Shown piece after piece: positions 46,336 to 56,208 of a DNA stretch of 64,000 bases. Both the position numbers and the translations under genes were made by a program. Within the stretch, counting starts at the first letter, position 1, and every line of letters begins with the position of its first letter. The stretch is from JBEBVQ01 sp037190845. Its GTDB lineage: Bacteria > Bacteroidota > Bacteroidia > Chitinophagales > Chitinophagaceae. Under the pieces are notes generated by a model that searched no databases, was not told the origin of the DNA, and saw only the letters and a list, made by a program, of their open reading frames with translations. The stretch lies in contig JBBCJI010000010.1 of the NCBI GenBank assembly GCA_037190845.1, positions 1 to 64,000 of the forward strand. Reading direction: 5' to 3'.

Positions 46336-47256
46336 ATGAAGCGACCATCCTATATCATCTTCCAGGCATACGGACCGGAGTACATTCTCCAAGAGTGTAT
46401 GTATGCGTTGCTTACCTTTTCCCGCATACATGTGGCAGCTCTGCCGGAGGGTCTGGAAATATGGATATATACAGATCAGGAAGAATGGTTTCGCAGTAAC
46501 TTTCCGGATTGCCCGCTGCCACTTCGTTTCAGGAAGATCGATGAGGAAATAATACGGCAATGGCGCGGTGATATCAATTTTGTACACCGGCTTAAAATTG
46601 AAGTGCTGCGGGATTTTTGCAGACAACATTCCGGGGATGTAATATATCTCGATACCGATACATACTTCCTTGCTCCGGTGAGCAGTGTTTTTGAACATAT
46701 CCGCAATGGAGCTCTGTACATGCATGTACAGGAAAGTATCCTGAGAGAAGAAGTAAACCCGATGTTGCGTAAGCTGAACCGGTTTTTGCAAAAGAACAAT
46801 CCCATATCCGTAAAAGGAAAACAGATAAACATAACGGCAGATACGGCGATGTGGAATGCGGGTATGCTGGGCTTTCACACAGATCGTGCTTCTTTACTGG
46901 ATGAAGTAATAGTATTTACAGACGAGGTGTACCGTGTTTTTCCAAAACATGTGGTAGAGCAGTTTGCCTTTTCTCTTTATTTTCAACAGGCGGGTTATAT
47001 AAAAAGCAGCGCCGCCCATATTTTTCATTACTGGAATTTCAAGGAGATGCGACAGTATCTTAAATCATTCTTCGCACATTTTTCCGGCGTTTCATGGGCA
47101 GACCTGAGCCGGTACAGCGCCCTTATACAACCCCAGGTGCAGTTGCAGGAAATGATCAGCTTTTACCGGGCAAGAAATGGCTGGGAAAAAATCCGCCGCA
47201 AGAGCTGGGAGCCTGTAATGCCCGACTGGGATTTGTTATTGCAGCAGATGCAGTAA
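46336..47256 (+). CDS. Glycosyltransferase-like protein (GT-A fold, DxD motif)
   Basis: The 306-residue protein begins KRPSYIIFQAYGPEYILQEC and has a DxD motif at 106-108 in DVIYLDTDTYFL, which would bind the metal and nucleotide sugar. A possible acceptor-side motif is NITADTAMWNAGMLGF. No signal peptide or membrane helix is visible, so it is probably cytoplasmic. Donor and acceptor cannot be predicted. Its last 21 bases overlap the end of the convergent patatin-like gene. Confidence 0.7.
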   Translation: MKRPSYIIFQAYGPEYILQECMYALLTFSRIHVAALPEGLEIWIYTDQEEWFRSNFPDCPLPLRFRKIDEEIIRQWRGDINFVHRLKIEVLRDFCRQHSGDVIYLDTDTYFLAPVSSVFEHIRNGALYMHVQESILREEVNPMLRKLNRFLQKNNPISVKGKQINITADTAMWNAGMLGFHTDRASLLDEVIVFTDEVYRVFPKHVVEQFAFSLYFQQAGYIKSSAAHIFHYWNFKEMRQYLKSFFAHFSGVSWADLSRYSALIQPQVQLQEMISFYRARNGWEKIRRKSWEPVMPDWDLLLQQMQ

Positions 47257-49467
47257 GGTATCTATCGCAGCTTTGTTCTGCGGCCAGTAGATCGATCGGT
47301 ACAGATCCGTCTTTTCCCGCTGCGTCAGGTGGAAATTGAGCGGAGCTGACCTGTCTGTTTTTTCAGGAATGTACTCCAGGCTGATGTATTTCAGCTTTCC
47401 TTCGAAAACATATGTGTTCAGGTCCCGCAGATCGCCGCTGTAGAAAGACTGTATAGGTCCCCATTTACTTTGCACGGTAAATAAAGGATCGGTGATCATA
47501 CTGATCAGCGAGTTTTGTTCGGACCCCCGTGACATTTCTGCCTCGCGCGTATCCCGTATCTGCAGATAGATCACATTACCGGCATGTGCTTTGATCCAGT
47601 CTTTGAATACAAACAGGTAGCGGGTAGCTACTTCCGTGCCGAAATTATCCCGCAGACCGGCATCCATGATGTTCATTTGTGGAACGCTTGGCAGCATCAG
47701 TGCCGGCAGGATTAAAGGAAAGGTAGCGCTCATGCGCAGGGCGGACGTAATACGCATACTGTAGGGGTCCTGTTTCCGGAAGAATGTGGCAAAATCCACG
47801 GCATCAATAATGGGCGGGATTTTATTTCCCGACAGCGCGTAGGCCGGTTGCGTGAGATAAGAAACAGGCTGCGCGGAGACCATTAGTCTTCTTCCGTCAT
47901 TTACAATGGTGCCATTTATAATTACAGCCGGTAATTTACCGGCAGCTTCAGCTCCGGCATAATCGCCCAGCTTGTAATCGAGCAGACCTTCTGTATTGTA
48001 TATCAGCTCCTGCTCGAAAGCGAACCCCCGGTCTTTGGTATAGGAATAGCCGGAAAAGAGTGTTTTATTGAATGGCGTGAACAGATCAGAACTGACCATG
48101 GAAAAAATGATCGCATTCAGCAGATCCTTACCGATGTTGTCCTGGTATTTCGGATTATAAGGATCGGTAATAGTTCTGTTTTGATATGCCGCATGTACGC
48201 TGCGCCAGTAAGTGGCGCCGATCATACCGCCTGAAGCGCCGGTGATGAGTACGGACTGTCGGAAGAGCTTCCCGTTTGTAATACTGTCGAGATATTGCAG
48301 GCTGCGGAACGTCCAGTAGGCCGATCTGGATCCACCCCCGCTCACGCTGATGATGATCAGCGGCGGTTTCTGATCGTGCGTTTCTTGGTTTTGTTTCCAT
48401 TGCTCCAGCCGGTGTAAGCCCAGCAGCCGGTCGTGCTCATAGCGTGCGGGTGTGAAAACATTCCGCAGGGAAGTATAATCATACGCTGGTTTTTGATGTG
48501 GTTTTGTCCGGTAGTTGAGGCCATAGGCAATGCTGCGCAGGTCAAAAGCTTTGTAATGTACAAGCAGTGAAAAGATACTGAACAGTGTAATCCATCCCAG
48601 CAATTCCCAGCTTCTGAGAAAATATTTCATGGCGCCTACAAACCCGGTCAGCACGGTGAACAGGATCAGGAAGCCTGCGGCGGCAGGTATCCGTAGTGCA
48701 GGTTTGTCTATAAATATACCCAGCAGGGCAAGGCTGATCACGGCAAAGAAAAAAGCGGTGACGGCATTGCGGTGATGGCGTCGCAGAACGGTGGCCAGCA
48801 GGCGCGGGGGATGTGCCTCCAGCTCCCGGATGCGTCGTATGGCCAGTCTCCCGGAGAGGTATGTTTCTGCGCGTATCAGATCGTATTCGTCGTCGAGCGT
48901 GTCGTAGGGTATCAGGCTGCGGATACGTGAGGGGTTGGTGATCGTGTCGATCACCGTTTTCAGCAGATCGCGTCCTACCCTGAAAAAATACAGGAACGAT
49001 ACAACGATCATGAATAGAAGCCCGAGATAAAAACCGGATTGGAGTAAGAGTATTTGCTTTAGCGGCATATGCTCCTGATACCATTGAAACCGTATTGTGA
49101 CAACTGAATAAAAAACCAGGAATGCTGCAGGAAGTATTGAATTGTTGATGCAGTATTTGAGGAATGCCTGCCGTACGGCGCCCATAAACGGGATCCGGTG
49201 ACTGTGAATGATAAAAGTGGTGATATGCCACGACATGACAAATACCGCCATACCCGCCCCCACCAGCGACATGCTCAAGAAACTGATCCGGCCTCGGTAT
49301 TCCGGCGCCAGGAACAGGCTTGCAGCGCCGAATGTTTCAGCGAAATTACCCGTGATCGTAACAACCAGTATCATCCAGAATACCAGGAGCAACTGGTACT
49401 TCCGGAAATGCAGCAGAAACAACTGCACCGGTAGGAAACGGAAAAGGCTGGTCAGCAATTGTTTCAT
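47236..49467 (-). CDS. Membrane-anchored patatin-like phospholipase
   Basis: The 743-residue protein has several transmembrane helices in the N-terminal half (up to about residue 310) and a patatin domain behind them. The oxyanion region is SVSGGGSRSAYWT (about 370-383), the nucleophile S412 lies in GASGG, and the catalytic aspartate D602 in MDAGLRDNFG. Together these form the Ser-Asp dyad. The activity is probably lipid or lysophospholipid hydrolysis at the inner membrane. The membrane-plus-patatin layout is unlike the simple soluble enzymes of this family. No partner genes are evident. Confidence 0.85.
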   Translation of the reverse strand: MKQLLTSLFRFLPVQLFLLHFRKYQLLLVFWMILVVTITGNFAETFGAASLFLAPEYRGRISFLSMSLVGAGMAVFVMSWHITTFIIHSHRIPFMGAVRQAFLKYCINNSILPAAFLVFYSVVTIRFQWYQEHMPLKQILLLQSGFYLGLLFMIVVSFLYFFRVGRDLLKTVIDTITNPSRIRSLIPYDTLDDEYDLIRAETYLSGRLAIRRIRELEAHPPRLLATVLRRHHRNAVTAFFFAVISLALLGIFIDKPALRIPAAAGFLILFTVLTGFVGAMKYFLRSWELLGWITLFSIFSLLVHYKAFDLRSIAYGLNYRTKPHQKPAYDYTSLRNVFTPARYEHDRLLGLHRLEQWKQNQETHDQKPPLIIISVSGGGSRSAYWTFRSLQYLDSITNGKLFRQSVLITGASGGMIGATYWRSVHAAYQNRTITDPYNPKYQDNIGKDLLNAIIFSMVSSDLFTPFNKTLFSGYSYTKDRGFAFEQELIYNTEGLLDYKLGDYAGAEAAGKLPAVIINGTIVNDGRRLMVSAQPVSYLTQPAYALSGNKIPPIIDAVDFATFFRKQDPYSMRITSALRMSATFPLILPALMLPSVPQMNIMDAGLRDNFGTEVATRYLFVFKDWIKAHAGNVIYLQIRDTREAEMSRGSEQNSLISMITDPLFTVQSKWGPIQSFYSGDLRDLNTYVFEGKLKYISLEYIPEKTDRSAPLNFHLTQREKTDLYRSIYWPQNKAAIDTLLHLLQ

Positions 49468-49787
49468 GCAAGGATATGCAGGGTACAGGATTGTTTACAA
49501 AGTAAATTACGTTATTTTTTGTCAATGTTGAGCAAATGATATGTGGCAGGTATGTTTCATCTTCGCCTGCATTTTTCAAGGTATTCATTTCGACAGGCTC
49601 AATGACCGTCTTTTAAGGATAGTGGCTAAGTGTGCCGGCCCTGATGTGGTTAGGTAATTTTACCGGCATGCTATCCGTATTTTTTCATAAAAAAACAGGC
49701 AATTTTTCTGGTAGCCGGGATTACTGAAACGCGTAGTATTGTACCGAGTGTAGCTTGGTATTGTATGGTTTTGAAGAAGCGTATTTT

Positions 49788-52589
49788 ATGAGTAAAAGAT
49801 TTACCCCGGTAGTCATATTCTTTATCCTGTTTTTATTGTCCGTATGTATGCCCCGGCCGGGAAACGCGACCCATGTTGCCGGCAGCGAGCTGATTTATGA
49901 GTGGCGGAGCGACTCGACCTACCGTTTCTTTTTTAAATTCTATGACGACTGTGGGGGCAATTATCCTGCCCTTCAGGAATTTGATCTCTGCTATTATAAT
50001 CCCTGCAATGGTTTCAGCGGGAGGGTGAAGATCGGGAAGATGACTCTGCTGCCGGGCAACATCCCCAACGGCACACCCATCGGTACGGGCTGCCCGGGCG
50101 TGCTCACGACGTGCACCGGTATGGCGGCGATCCCCGGCTTCCGGGAATGGTGGTATACGGTAGACCTGCAGTTGCCTTCCCGGTGTGACAACTGGATATT
50201 CTCCGTTTCCGTCAATGCGCGGAACCCATCCAGTAACCTGGTCGATGCCCAGAACTACAACATGTATATAGAAGCCACGCTGAATAATATGGATCCGGCG
50301 GGCTTCGGCGGCGGGACACATGCGCGTTTTTCTTCGCCATTTTTCTCGCTGAAGCCTGTCCTGTATATCTGCGTGAATACGCCGACCAGCTACAGCGGCG
50401 GGCCGGTTGATCCCGATGGGGATGTGCTTACCTATGAATTTATCACCCCGCGGTATATCGGCAGCGGCAGCATAGGCGCCCACTGCCAGCCGCTGTTCAC
50501 GCCTGCGCCGCATGTCTTTGTAACGCCTTTTGACCTGCAGAATCCCTTTGCCGCCAACAATACCTTCGTATTCGACCCGGTTACCAGCCTCATGACGTTT
50601 ACGCCGTCTGTCACCGGCAAGAATACGGTAACGGTGCGGGTGAATAAATTCCGTAACGGCGTGCGGCTCGGTTCCGTGATGCGGGATGTCCAGTTCCAGG
50701 TGCTGCCCTGCGATATGCCGCCGATACTGGTGGATGTAATCCCGACCACGGTTACCGGTGCGCAGTATATCAACGGCCGGGTCGAAGCCTGTGCCGGCGT
50801 TCCGTTCAGCTTCTGCTACAAGGCGGTGGCCGGCCTCCCGAATTCTGTTCTGGTCGTAGAGGATAATCACATCACAGCGCTTCCCGGCTCTTCGGTTGTG
50901 TATAACAACATGTATACCGATTCCGTACTGGCCTGCGTTTCCTGGTCGGGTGCAGACACCGGCCTGCGGCTGCTGACGATTGTCGCGCGCGACTCTGCCT
51001 GCCGTGCGCCGGGGGTCATCGTCCCACAGGTCTTCGTGATCCCGGTGTATGTGCGGCCGGCCATGGAATCTTATACGGAGCAGGGCATCTGCCTCGGGGA
51101 TACGCTCGTATTACATGCGCCATTCCCCGGCTCTTCGAATCTGTGGAGTACGGGGAGCACCGACTCTTTTATTACCATCAGCTCACCGGGCAAATACTGG
51201 GTTCATATAATCCGGGGTGTGTGTGCATGGAGCGATACAATAGAAGTCTTCCAGAGGGGTGTGCGGCCGGTTGTGGATATTGGCCCGGATACGGTCGCCT
51301 GCGGACCGGTCGTGCTGCGTTCCTCGACGTCTTACGTTAGCCCCGTATGGCGTTGGAGCACGGGGGCTGCAACCCCGTCTATCACCGTTACACAAACGGG
51401 TCAGTATTGGCTGGAGGTCACAGAGAACGGGTGTAAAGGCTCTGATACCGTATCCGTAACCGTCGAAGATATGACAGTAGACCTGGGCCGGGACTTTGCG
51501 CTTTGTGACAGGGACACCCCGGTGACGCTGAAGGCGTCTTTCCCGGCAGGTACACAATACCGCTGGAGCAACGGAGTGTCTGATTCGCAGATCGTGGTTA
51601 CCCGGAGTGGTAAGTACTGGCTGGAGGTCACACGTAATGATTGTCCAGGCAGCGATACCATAGAGGTTACATTTGTACCCACACCTTTTGTGTACATAGG
51701 CCCTGACAGTACGATCTGTGAGCAGACCCCGGCCAGGATCGGAACGGTAATACCGGGAGCGACATACTTGTGGAGCACAGGAGAGACAATGCCTTACATC
51801 CTTGTCAGCAGCACGAACAGATATGTGCTGGAGATAAACCTCGAAGGATGTATCGTGCATGATACGATAGAGATCACCGCGATGCCGTCGCCGGAACCAG
51901 ACCTGGGCACGGACAGGGATATCTGTCCCGGTGAGACGGTGCTGCTGGACGGGAGTCATGATCCCGGGAGCAGGTATTTGTGGAATACGGGTGATACGAC
52001 GGCAGGCATTGCCGTGACCTCGGGAGGTGTTTACGGATTGACGGTGACCTCCGTATACGGCTGTACAGGCAGCGATAGCATCATACTGAGGGATTACCCG
52101 AAACCAACCGTATCCCTGGGCCGGGATACAACGGTGTGTGAGGAGACGCCGTTGCTGCTTGCCCCCCTGGGGCAGCGTGATGCCGACTCGCTGGTATGGT
52201 CGGACGGAAGTGTGGGGAGTAAGCTGATGGTTCGCTACGGCGGGGAGTATATCGTTACAGCCATCAATAAATGCGGCACAGACTCGGATACGATCCGGGT
52301 AGAGCAGATATTCTGCGATATCACGGTGCCGAATGTATTTACGCCGGATGGGGACGGGATTAATGATGTATTCCATGTGCTGGGGAATGTGGGACGTGTG
52401 GAAGGATTCAGGTTCAGCATCTTCAACAGGTGGGGACAACTGATGTTTCATACAAAAGACCCGTACGCAGGCTGGGATGGTATGCATCAGGGCCGTCCGT
52501 CGCTGCTGGGGACGTATGTGTATCTGCTGGAATATAGTATTGCCGGCAAACCCTATATGCAGAAAGGAAATTTTCACCTGATCAGGTAA
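49788..52589 (+). CDS. Giant surface protein, THVAGSEL N-terminal domain, CHU_C T9SS type B
   Basis: The ATG at 49788 gives 933 residues with a good signal peptide (VVIFFILFLLSVCMPRPG); the open frame begins at a TTG 33 bases earlier. The N-terminal domain THVAGSELIYEW...CYYNPCNGFSG...PVDPDGDVLTYEFITPR is closely related to that at 31860. Five or more short Ig-like modules with repeated SxGKYWLEVT-type strands (residues about 430-845) precede a CHU_C domain with FTPDGDGINDVF and FNRWGQLMF. The 320-bp upstream gap 49468-49787 holds a short sequence like a widespread repeat (49590-49609) and no gene. Confidence 0.85.
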   Translation: MSKRFTPVVIFFILFLLSVCMPRPGNATHVAGSELIYEWRSDSTYRFFFKFYDDCGGNYPALQEFDLCYYNPCNGFSGRVKIGKMTLLPGNIPNGTPIGTGCPGVLTTCTGMAAIPGFREWWYTVDLQLPSRCDNWIFSVSVNARNPSSNLVDAQNYNMYIEATLNNMDPAGFGGGTHARFSSPFFSLKPVLYICVNTPTSYSGGPVDPDGDVLTYEFITPRYIGSGSIGAHCQPLFTPAPHVFVTPFDLQNPFAANNTFVFDPVTSLMTFTPSVTGKNTVTVRVNKFRNGVRLGSVMRDVQFQVLPCDMPPILVDVIPTTVTGAQYINGRVEACAGVPFSFCYKAVAGLPNSVLVVEDNHITALPGSSVVYNNMYTDSVLACVSWSGADTGLRLLTIVARDSACRAPGVIVPQVFVIPVYVRPAMESYTEQGICLGDTLVLHAPFPGSSNLWSTGSTDSFITISSPGKYWVHIIRGVCAWSDTIEVFQRGVRPVVDIGPDTVACGPVVLRSSTSYVSPVWRWSTGAATPSITVTQTGQYWLEVTENGCKGSDTVSVTVEDMTVDLGRDFALCDRDTPVTLKASFPAGTQYRWSNGVSDSQIVVTRSGKYWLEVTRNDCPGSDTIEVTFVPTPFVYIGPDSTICEQTPARIGTVIPGATYLWSTGETMPYILVSSTNRYVLEINLEGCIVHDTIEITAMPSPEPDLGTDRDICPGETVLLDGSHDPGSRYLWNTGDTTAGIAVTSGGVYGLTVTSVYGCTGSDSIILRDYPKPTVSLGRDTTVCEETPLLLAPLGQRDADSLVWSDGSVGSKLMVRYGGEYIVTAINKCGTDSDTIRVEQIFCDITVPNVFTPDGDGINDVFHVLGNVGRVEGFRFSIFNRWGQLMFHTKDPYAGWDGMHQGRPSLLGTYVYLLEYSIAGKPYMQKGNFHLIR

Positions 52590-52800
52590 TTGCCCGGACG
52601 ATAGCCCGTACCCCGAATTTCCGTTGCTCATGCTCAGCATATAAAATGAAATACCTTTCAAAGGCGCTCTTTACTTTATTGTGAGCAATAAAATGCAACC
52701 CGCTTAGCAAGGTGCACTGGATTTACAGAAGTTGATACAACGGCTTATCCGGATGGTGCGAACAATATGAAAAGTTTATTTTTACGGCTCAACGAATTTC

Positions 52801-53901
52801 ATGAGCACCTTACTGAAGGATCTTTATTCAAAAGAGTTTTACAACCATCTGGCAAATGCGTTGACCGCTGTCATACCGGATTTCGATAAACGGAAGTTTA
52901 TACGGATGATCTTCGTGAAAGATTTTGACGGCAAAGAACTGAAGGAGCGAATGCGCCATACAACGGAGGTGCTGCGTCAGTTCCTGCCGGCAGATTATGC
53001 CCGTGCGGCACCGGTTATTGAAAAGCTTGTAAAGCGGTTGCAAAAAGAAGAGAAGATCAGTATCCTGCCCTGTTTGTTTTTGCCGGATTATATTGAGCAG
53101 TACGGGCTGGAAGATTTTACCCGTTCGGTGCGTGCGATGGAGCTGGTGACCTGTTTTATCACCTGTGAGTTTGCTGTCCGTCCGTTCCTCCTGAAATACG
53201 GCGACCGGATGATCCGGCAGATGAAGGTCTGGTCGCAGCATGAAGATCACAGGGTGCGGCGGCTGGCCAGCGAAGGTATGCGGCCGCGGTTGCCCTGGGC
53301 GATGGCGGTACCGGCATTGAAAAAAGATCCGGCGCCCGTGCTGCGGATACTGGAAATCCTGAAGAATGATCCGCACGAGTGGGTGCGGCGCAGTGTGGCC
53401 AACAACCTCAATGATATCAGCAAGGATCATCCGGAGCTTGTTATGGATATAGCCCGGAGATGGAAAAACATTAGTCCTGAGACCGATGCGGTGATCCGGC
53501 ACGGCTGTCGTACGCTGCTCAAGCACGGGCATCCGGAGATGCTGCGTTATTACCAGCTCGACAGCCGTCCTATTTCACTCGATGATTTTTCCATAAAAAC
53601 ACTTCGTGTACCGGCAGGAGGAGAACTGCAGTTTACTTTTTCATTTACCAACGGTAGCAGGAAGCCACAGACCATCCGGCTGGAATATGCGGTTTACTTC
53701 AAAAGGGCCGGCGGATCTTTTTCCAAAAAGGTATTCAAGATCAGCGAAAAGGAATATGCGCCCGGCGCTTCGGTTACCATACAGCGCAAACAAAGCTTTA
53801 AGCCGATCACCACCCGCAAGTATTACACCGGTGAGCAACGGCTGTCGGTGATCCTGAACGGGAAGGAATATCCTGCGGGGAAATTTGAGCTTAGGGGGTA
53901 G
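52801..53901 (+). CDS. AlkC-like DNA glycosylase (HEAT-like repeats plus Ig-like domain)
   Basis: The 366-residue protein has ALK-type HEAT-like helical repeats over about 1-250 (MELVTCFITCEFAVRPFLLK, HRVRRLASEGMRPRLPW, HEWVRRSVANNLNDISKDHP). A beta-rich segment follows at about 258-366 (ELQFTFSFTNGSRKPQTIRL, TRKYYTGEQRLSVILNGK). That C-terminal Ig-like domain separates AlkC from AlkD. AlkC removes 3-methylcytosine, 3-methyladenine and similar lesions without flipping the base. The key WAMA/PW block LPWAMAVPALKKDP matches the family. No SOS or Ada box was recognised upstream. Confidence 0.85.
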   Translation: MSTLLKDLYSKEFYNHLANALTAVIPDFDKRKFIRMIFVKDFDGKELKERMRHTTEVLRQFLPADYARAAPVIEKLVKRLQKEEKISILPCLFLPDYIEQYGLEDFTRSVRAMELVTCFITCEFAVRPFLLKYGDRMIRQMKVWSQHEDHRVRRLASEGMRPRLPWAMAVPALKKDPAPVLRILEILKNDPHEWVRRSVANNLNDISKDHPELVMDIARRWKNISPETDAVIRHGCRTLLKHGHPEMLRYYQLDSRPISLDDFSIKTLRVPAGGELQFTFSFTNGSRKPQTIRLEYAVYFKRAGGSFSKKVFKISEKEYAPGASVTIQRKQSFKPITTRKYYTGEQRLSVILNGKEYPAGKFELRG

Positions 53902-54294
53902 GTAAAGTTTTCATGTCTTAATTCACTGCTCACTAATATGTTATATTTCACTGTTTTTTAAAATAAATATTTGGATGCCGGAGGTCTTTTGAAAACTTTC
54001 TGTATCTTGCTTACTGTTAGTAAGTACAGTCCATTATAGCACATAGTTCTTGGAACATTTTTTGTCCTAAGATAAATTGCAACGCTATTTTTCCCACCAT
54101 TTTAAAGCATTCGTATATACTGCTCACATTCATACCAGGACGAAACCTTCGAGTTTTTTGTTGCTTTCTTACAAAATGCGCTTAAGGAATCTCTATGTAC
54201 AAAGAATTGGTGCAGCCGGTCATAGCGCAAGAGCTATATTGCCTGTAACGAGGTATAAACAAATAGTGTTAAATTTCCACGTTAATCACGATTC

Positions 54295-54822
54295 TTATAC
54301 GTTTTCATTATTTGCACTTCTTTTTTCGATAAATGTTGTAATTCTTTTCCGTTCACCGATCAACAGCAGCGCTATGATGATTTTGACTGATGCAAATACA
54401 GTGTATGACCAATCCGGAGCAGTCCCCAGCAGCATGTGTTTTTGCTGGTAGTAGGCAAATAAAGTCCGGCATAAATTCGGGATTTCCTGAATGAGTATAT
54501 AGGTTGCCGTGACAATGATGGCGATCGTTGTTATAGCGGGAAGCGATATGTGCAGGTTCAGCCGATCTTCATCAAATCCTTCATCCAGCTTCAGCCGGTC
54601 AATGATGAGGTTGGATTTGAAGAGCAGGTACCATGCAATCAAAGTATAAAATGCCAGTATTAAAATGGAAATGATCAATGTAGATATGGAATCCCCCATA
54701 TTGTATGTATTGGTGAGTGACAGCAGGGAAAACACAACCTGCAATGCAGCTTCCATGATATCCTTGATCAGAAAGATGCCCAGTACTTTCAGGAGGATCA
54801 GAAAAATGCTTCTTGGGGTCAT
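54295..54822 (-). CDS. Unknown membrane protein, four transmembrane helices
   Basis: The 175-residue protein has four predicted transmembrane segments (about 6-34, 45-66, 95-112 and 141-156). A charged loop around residues 75-90 contains KLDEGFDEDRLN. I do not recognise the family. It is the last gene of a minus-strand set with the GldM-C protein (45 bp upstream) and the DUF3592 protein. The 393-bp gap 53902-54294 behind it is AT-rich and holds nothing recognisable. Confidence 0.6.
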   Translation of the reverse strand: MTPRSIFLILLKVLGIFLIKDIMEAALQVVFSLLSLTNTYNMGDSISTLIISILILAFYTLIAWYLLFKSNLIIDRLKLDEGFDEDRLNLHISLPAITTIAIIVTATYILIQEIPNLCRTLFAYYQQKHMLLGTAPDWSYTVFASVKIIIALLLIGERKRITTFIEKRSANNENV

Positions 54823-54867
54823 GAGAGTTGTTTGTTCTAAAAATAATATTTATTTCAGAGCAGACAC

Positions 54868-55581
54868 CTAATCTTTAATCATAAATACTCCCGGCAGTAA
54901 TTGTCTTATTTTCCCATCTACCCCTTTGCATGTTACGTCTTTTATAAGTAGTATGTCGGACAACTGTGCATTCCGGAATGCGTCTTTCATTTCTTCAGAG
55001 AAATAGATTCCGCTAATGGTTTGAGAAAAAATGATTTTATTTTCCCGAAGCAAAACAACAGTAAAAGTCTGGATGACATACCTGGGAGAGCATTCCAATC
55101 CTCTTACTTCAGCTGTCGGACCGATTTGGGGTATCAGTCGGTTCTTTTTTAGGTACCCGTCTTTTACCCGATCAATGAAAACTGCTGGTTCTGGTGGATT
55201 CTTTGAGATAAAAGTGGCGGTTCCGATCGTTACTGTATCCTTTTTTCTGATTGCATGTACGGTAACCTGGATCCGTCCCGGATTATAGGGTGTAAGGACA
55301 AATTGACACGGATAATCTGGTGTCTGTTGTTCAATTGCCCCGCTGTCTGCTGTCAGAAATATTTCCCTGCAGGGACGACCACTCACTACCACATTCAGGC
55401 TATTAGACATACCTGCATAAAAAGAATTGTGCAGGAGACTGGAAATAGCAAATGGCTGGGCATGCGCATTCATTATGTTTGTGATCAGCATCAGAATAAT
55501 TCCGGGCAGCCATTTGGTTGCCGGAAAAAAGAAATGTTTGCGTTCCTGATGCAATGCGGATGTATAGCAGTAAGTATTCAT
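54868..55581 (-). CDS. Stand-alone GldM C-terminal domain protein
   Basis: The 237-residue protein has an N-terminal hydrophobic segment (about 24-42) ending in a signal-like NAHAQ. The rest aligns by pattern with the GldM C-terminal domain: YAGMSNSLNVVVSG, the GRIQVTVHA strand, IGTATFISKNPPEPA (the FRVKxxPxP block), and the end SDILLIKDVTCKGVDGK-IRQLLPGVFMI. GldM spans the periplasm in the T9SS motor with GldL, but here only its last domains are present, without the membrane anchor and coiled coil. It may bind the secretion machinery in the periplasm. Its start overlaps the upstream DUF3592 stop by four bases. Confidence 0.75.
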   Translation of the reverse strand: MNTYCYTSALHQERKHFFFPATKWLPGIILMLITNIMNAHAQPFAISSLLHNSFYAGMSNSLNVVVSGRPCREIFLTADSGAIEQQTPDYPCQFVLTPYNPGRIQVTVHAIRKKDTVTIGTATFISKNPPEPAVFIDRVKDGYLKKNRLIPQIGPTAEVRGLECSPRYVIQTFTVVLLRENKIIFSQTISGIYFSEEMKDAFRNAQLSDILLIKDVTCKGVDGKIRQLLPGVFMIKD

Positions 55582-55979
55582 GATCGGGAGTGCATGGTGA
55601 TGAGATTATGAATACCAAGCCAGGCAATGATAATTAAAAGGACAATAGAAATAAACGGAAGCGAGAGCCAGTAGGCAGTAAATGAGTATATCTCTGCCAG
55701 TTTCGGCTGCGATTTGGGAAAGTAAACTGTGATACTGTCGCCAATATCATAATTGTTGTAGAATTTAGCACCTATGTCTTTTCTTGATTGATATTGCTTT
55801 CCATCATAATGTTGAAATGTAGCAATTGGTAATTCTGCCGTACTTCTTCCCATACGTCCGGTTGGTACCATTTCAATATCGGTCACAATACCTTTTCTTT
55901 GTTCCATACCTTCGAGCTGTATCCGCCGTGTCAGCAAGGCAATAAGTATGATGAGGATAATTCCGATGTTTCTGCCCAT
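55578..55979 (-). CDS. DUF3592 domain membrane protein
   Basis: From the ATG at 55979 the protein has 133 residues; the TTG further upstream is unlikely. It has one transmembrane helix at each end (about 4-18 and 103-124) around a small soluble domain (KGIVTDIEMVPTGRMGR, YQSRKDIGAKFYNNYDIGD, VTVYFPKSQP-like strand). This is the DUF3592 pattern. The function is unknown. It overlaps the GldM-C gene by an ATGA junction, so the two are made together. Confidence 0.72.
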   Translation of the reverse strand: MGRNIGIILIILIALLTRRIQLEGMEQRKGIVTDIEMVPTGRMGRSTAELPIATFQHYDGKQYQSRKDIGAKFYNNYDIGDSITVYFPKSQPKLAEIYSFTAYWLSLPFISIVLLIIIAWLGIHNLITMHSRS

Positions 55980-56208
55980 ATTTTTGGATGAAAAAGACAA
56001 AACTGATGTTAAGTTAATATTTGTTTTTATCTATTCGAAAAAATGAATGGATGACGTGTATTTGATACTTGACGACAATATTGTATTCTTATTTCAATTT
56101 AATAATGAATAAATTATACAATACAGATGATTGTCAATTCAAGAAATTTCTCTACTTTGCATTAAGACACAACAACTTGTGTCTGCGGAAGCATCATTAA
56201 TTGATTTG

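Noticed and set aside
49833..50870. 345-residue minus-strand open frame
   Set aside because: Antisense to the conserved N-terminal domain of the same surface protein; no recognisable family.
51183..52661. 492-residue minus-strand open frame
   Set aside because: Antisense to the surface protein at 49788; low-complexity His/Arg-rich translation typical of a shadow frame.
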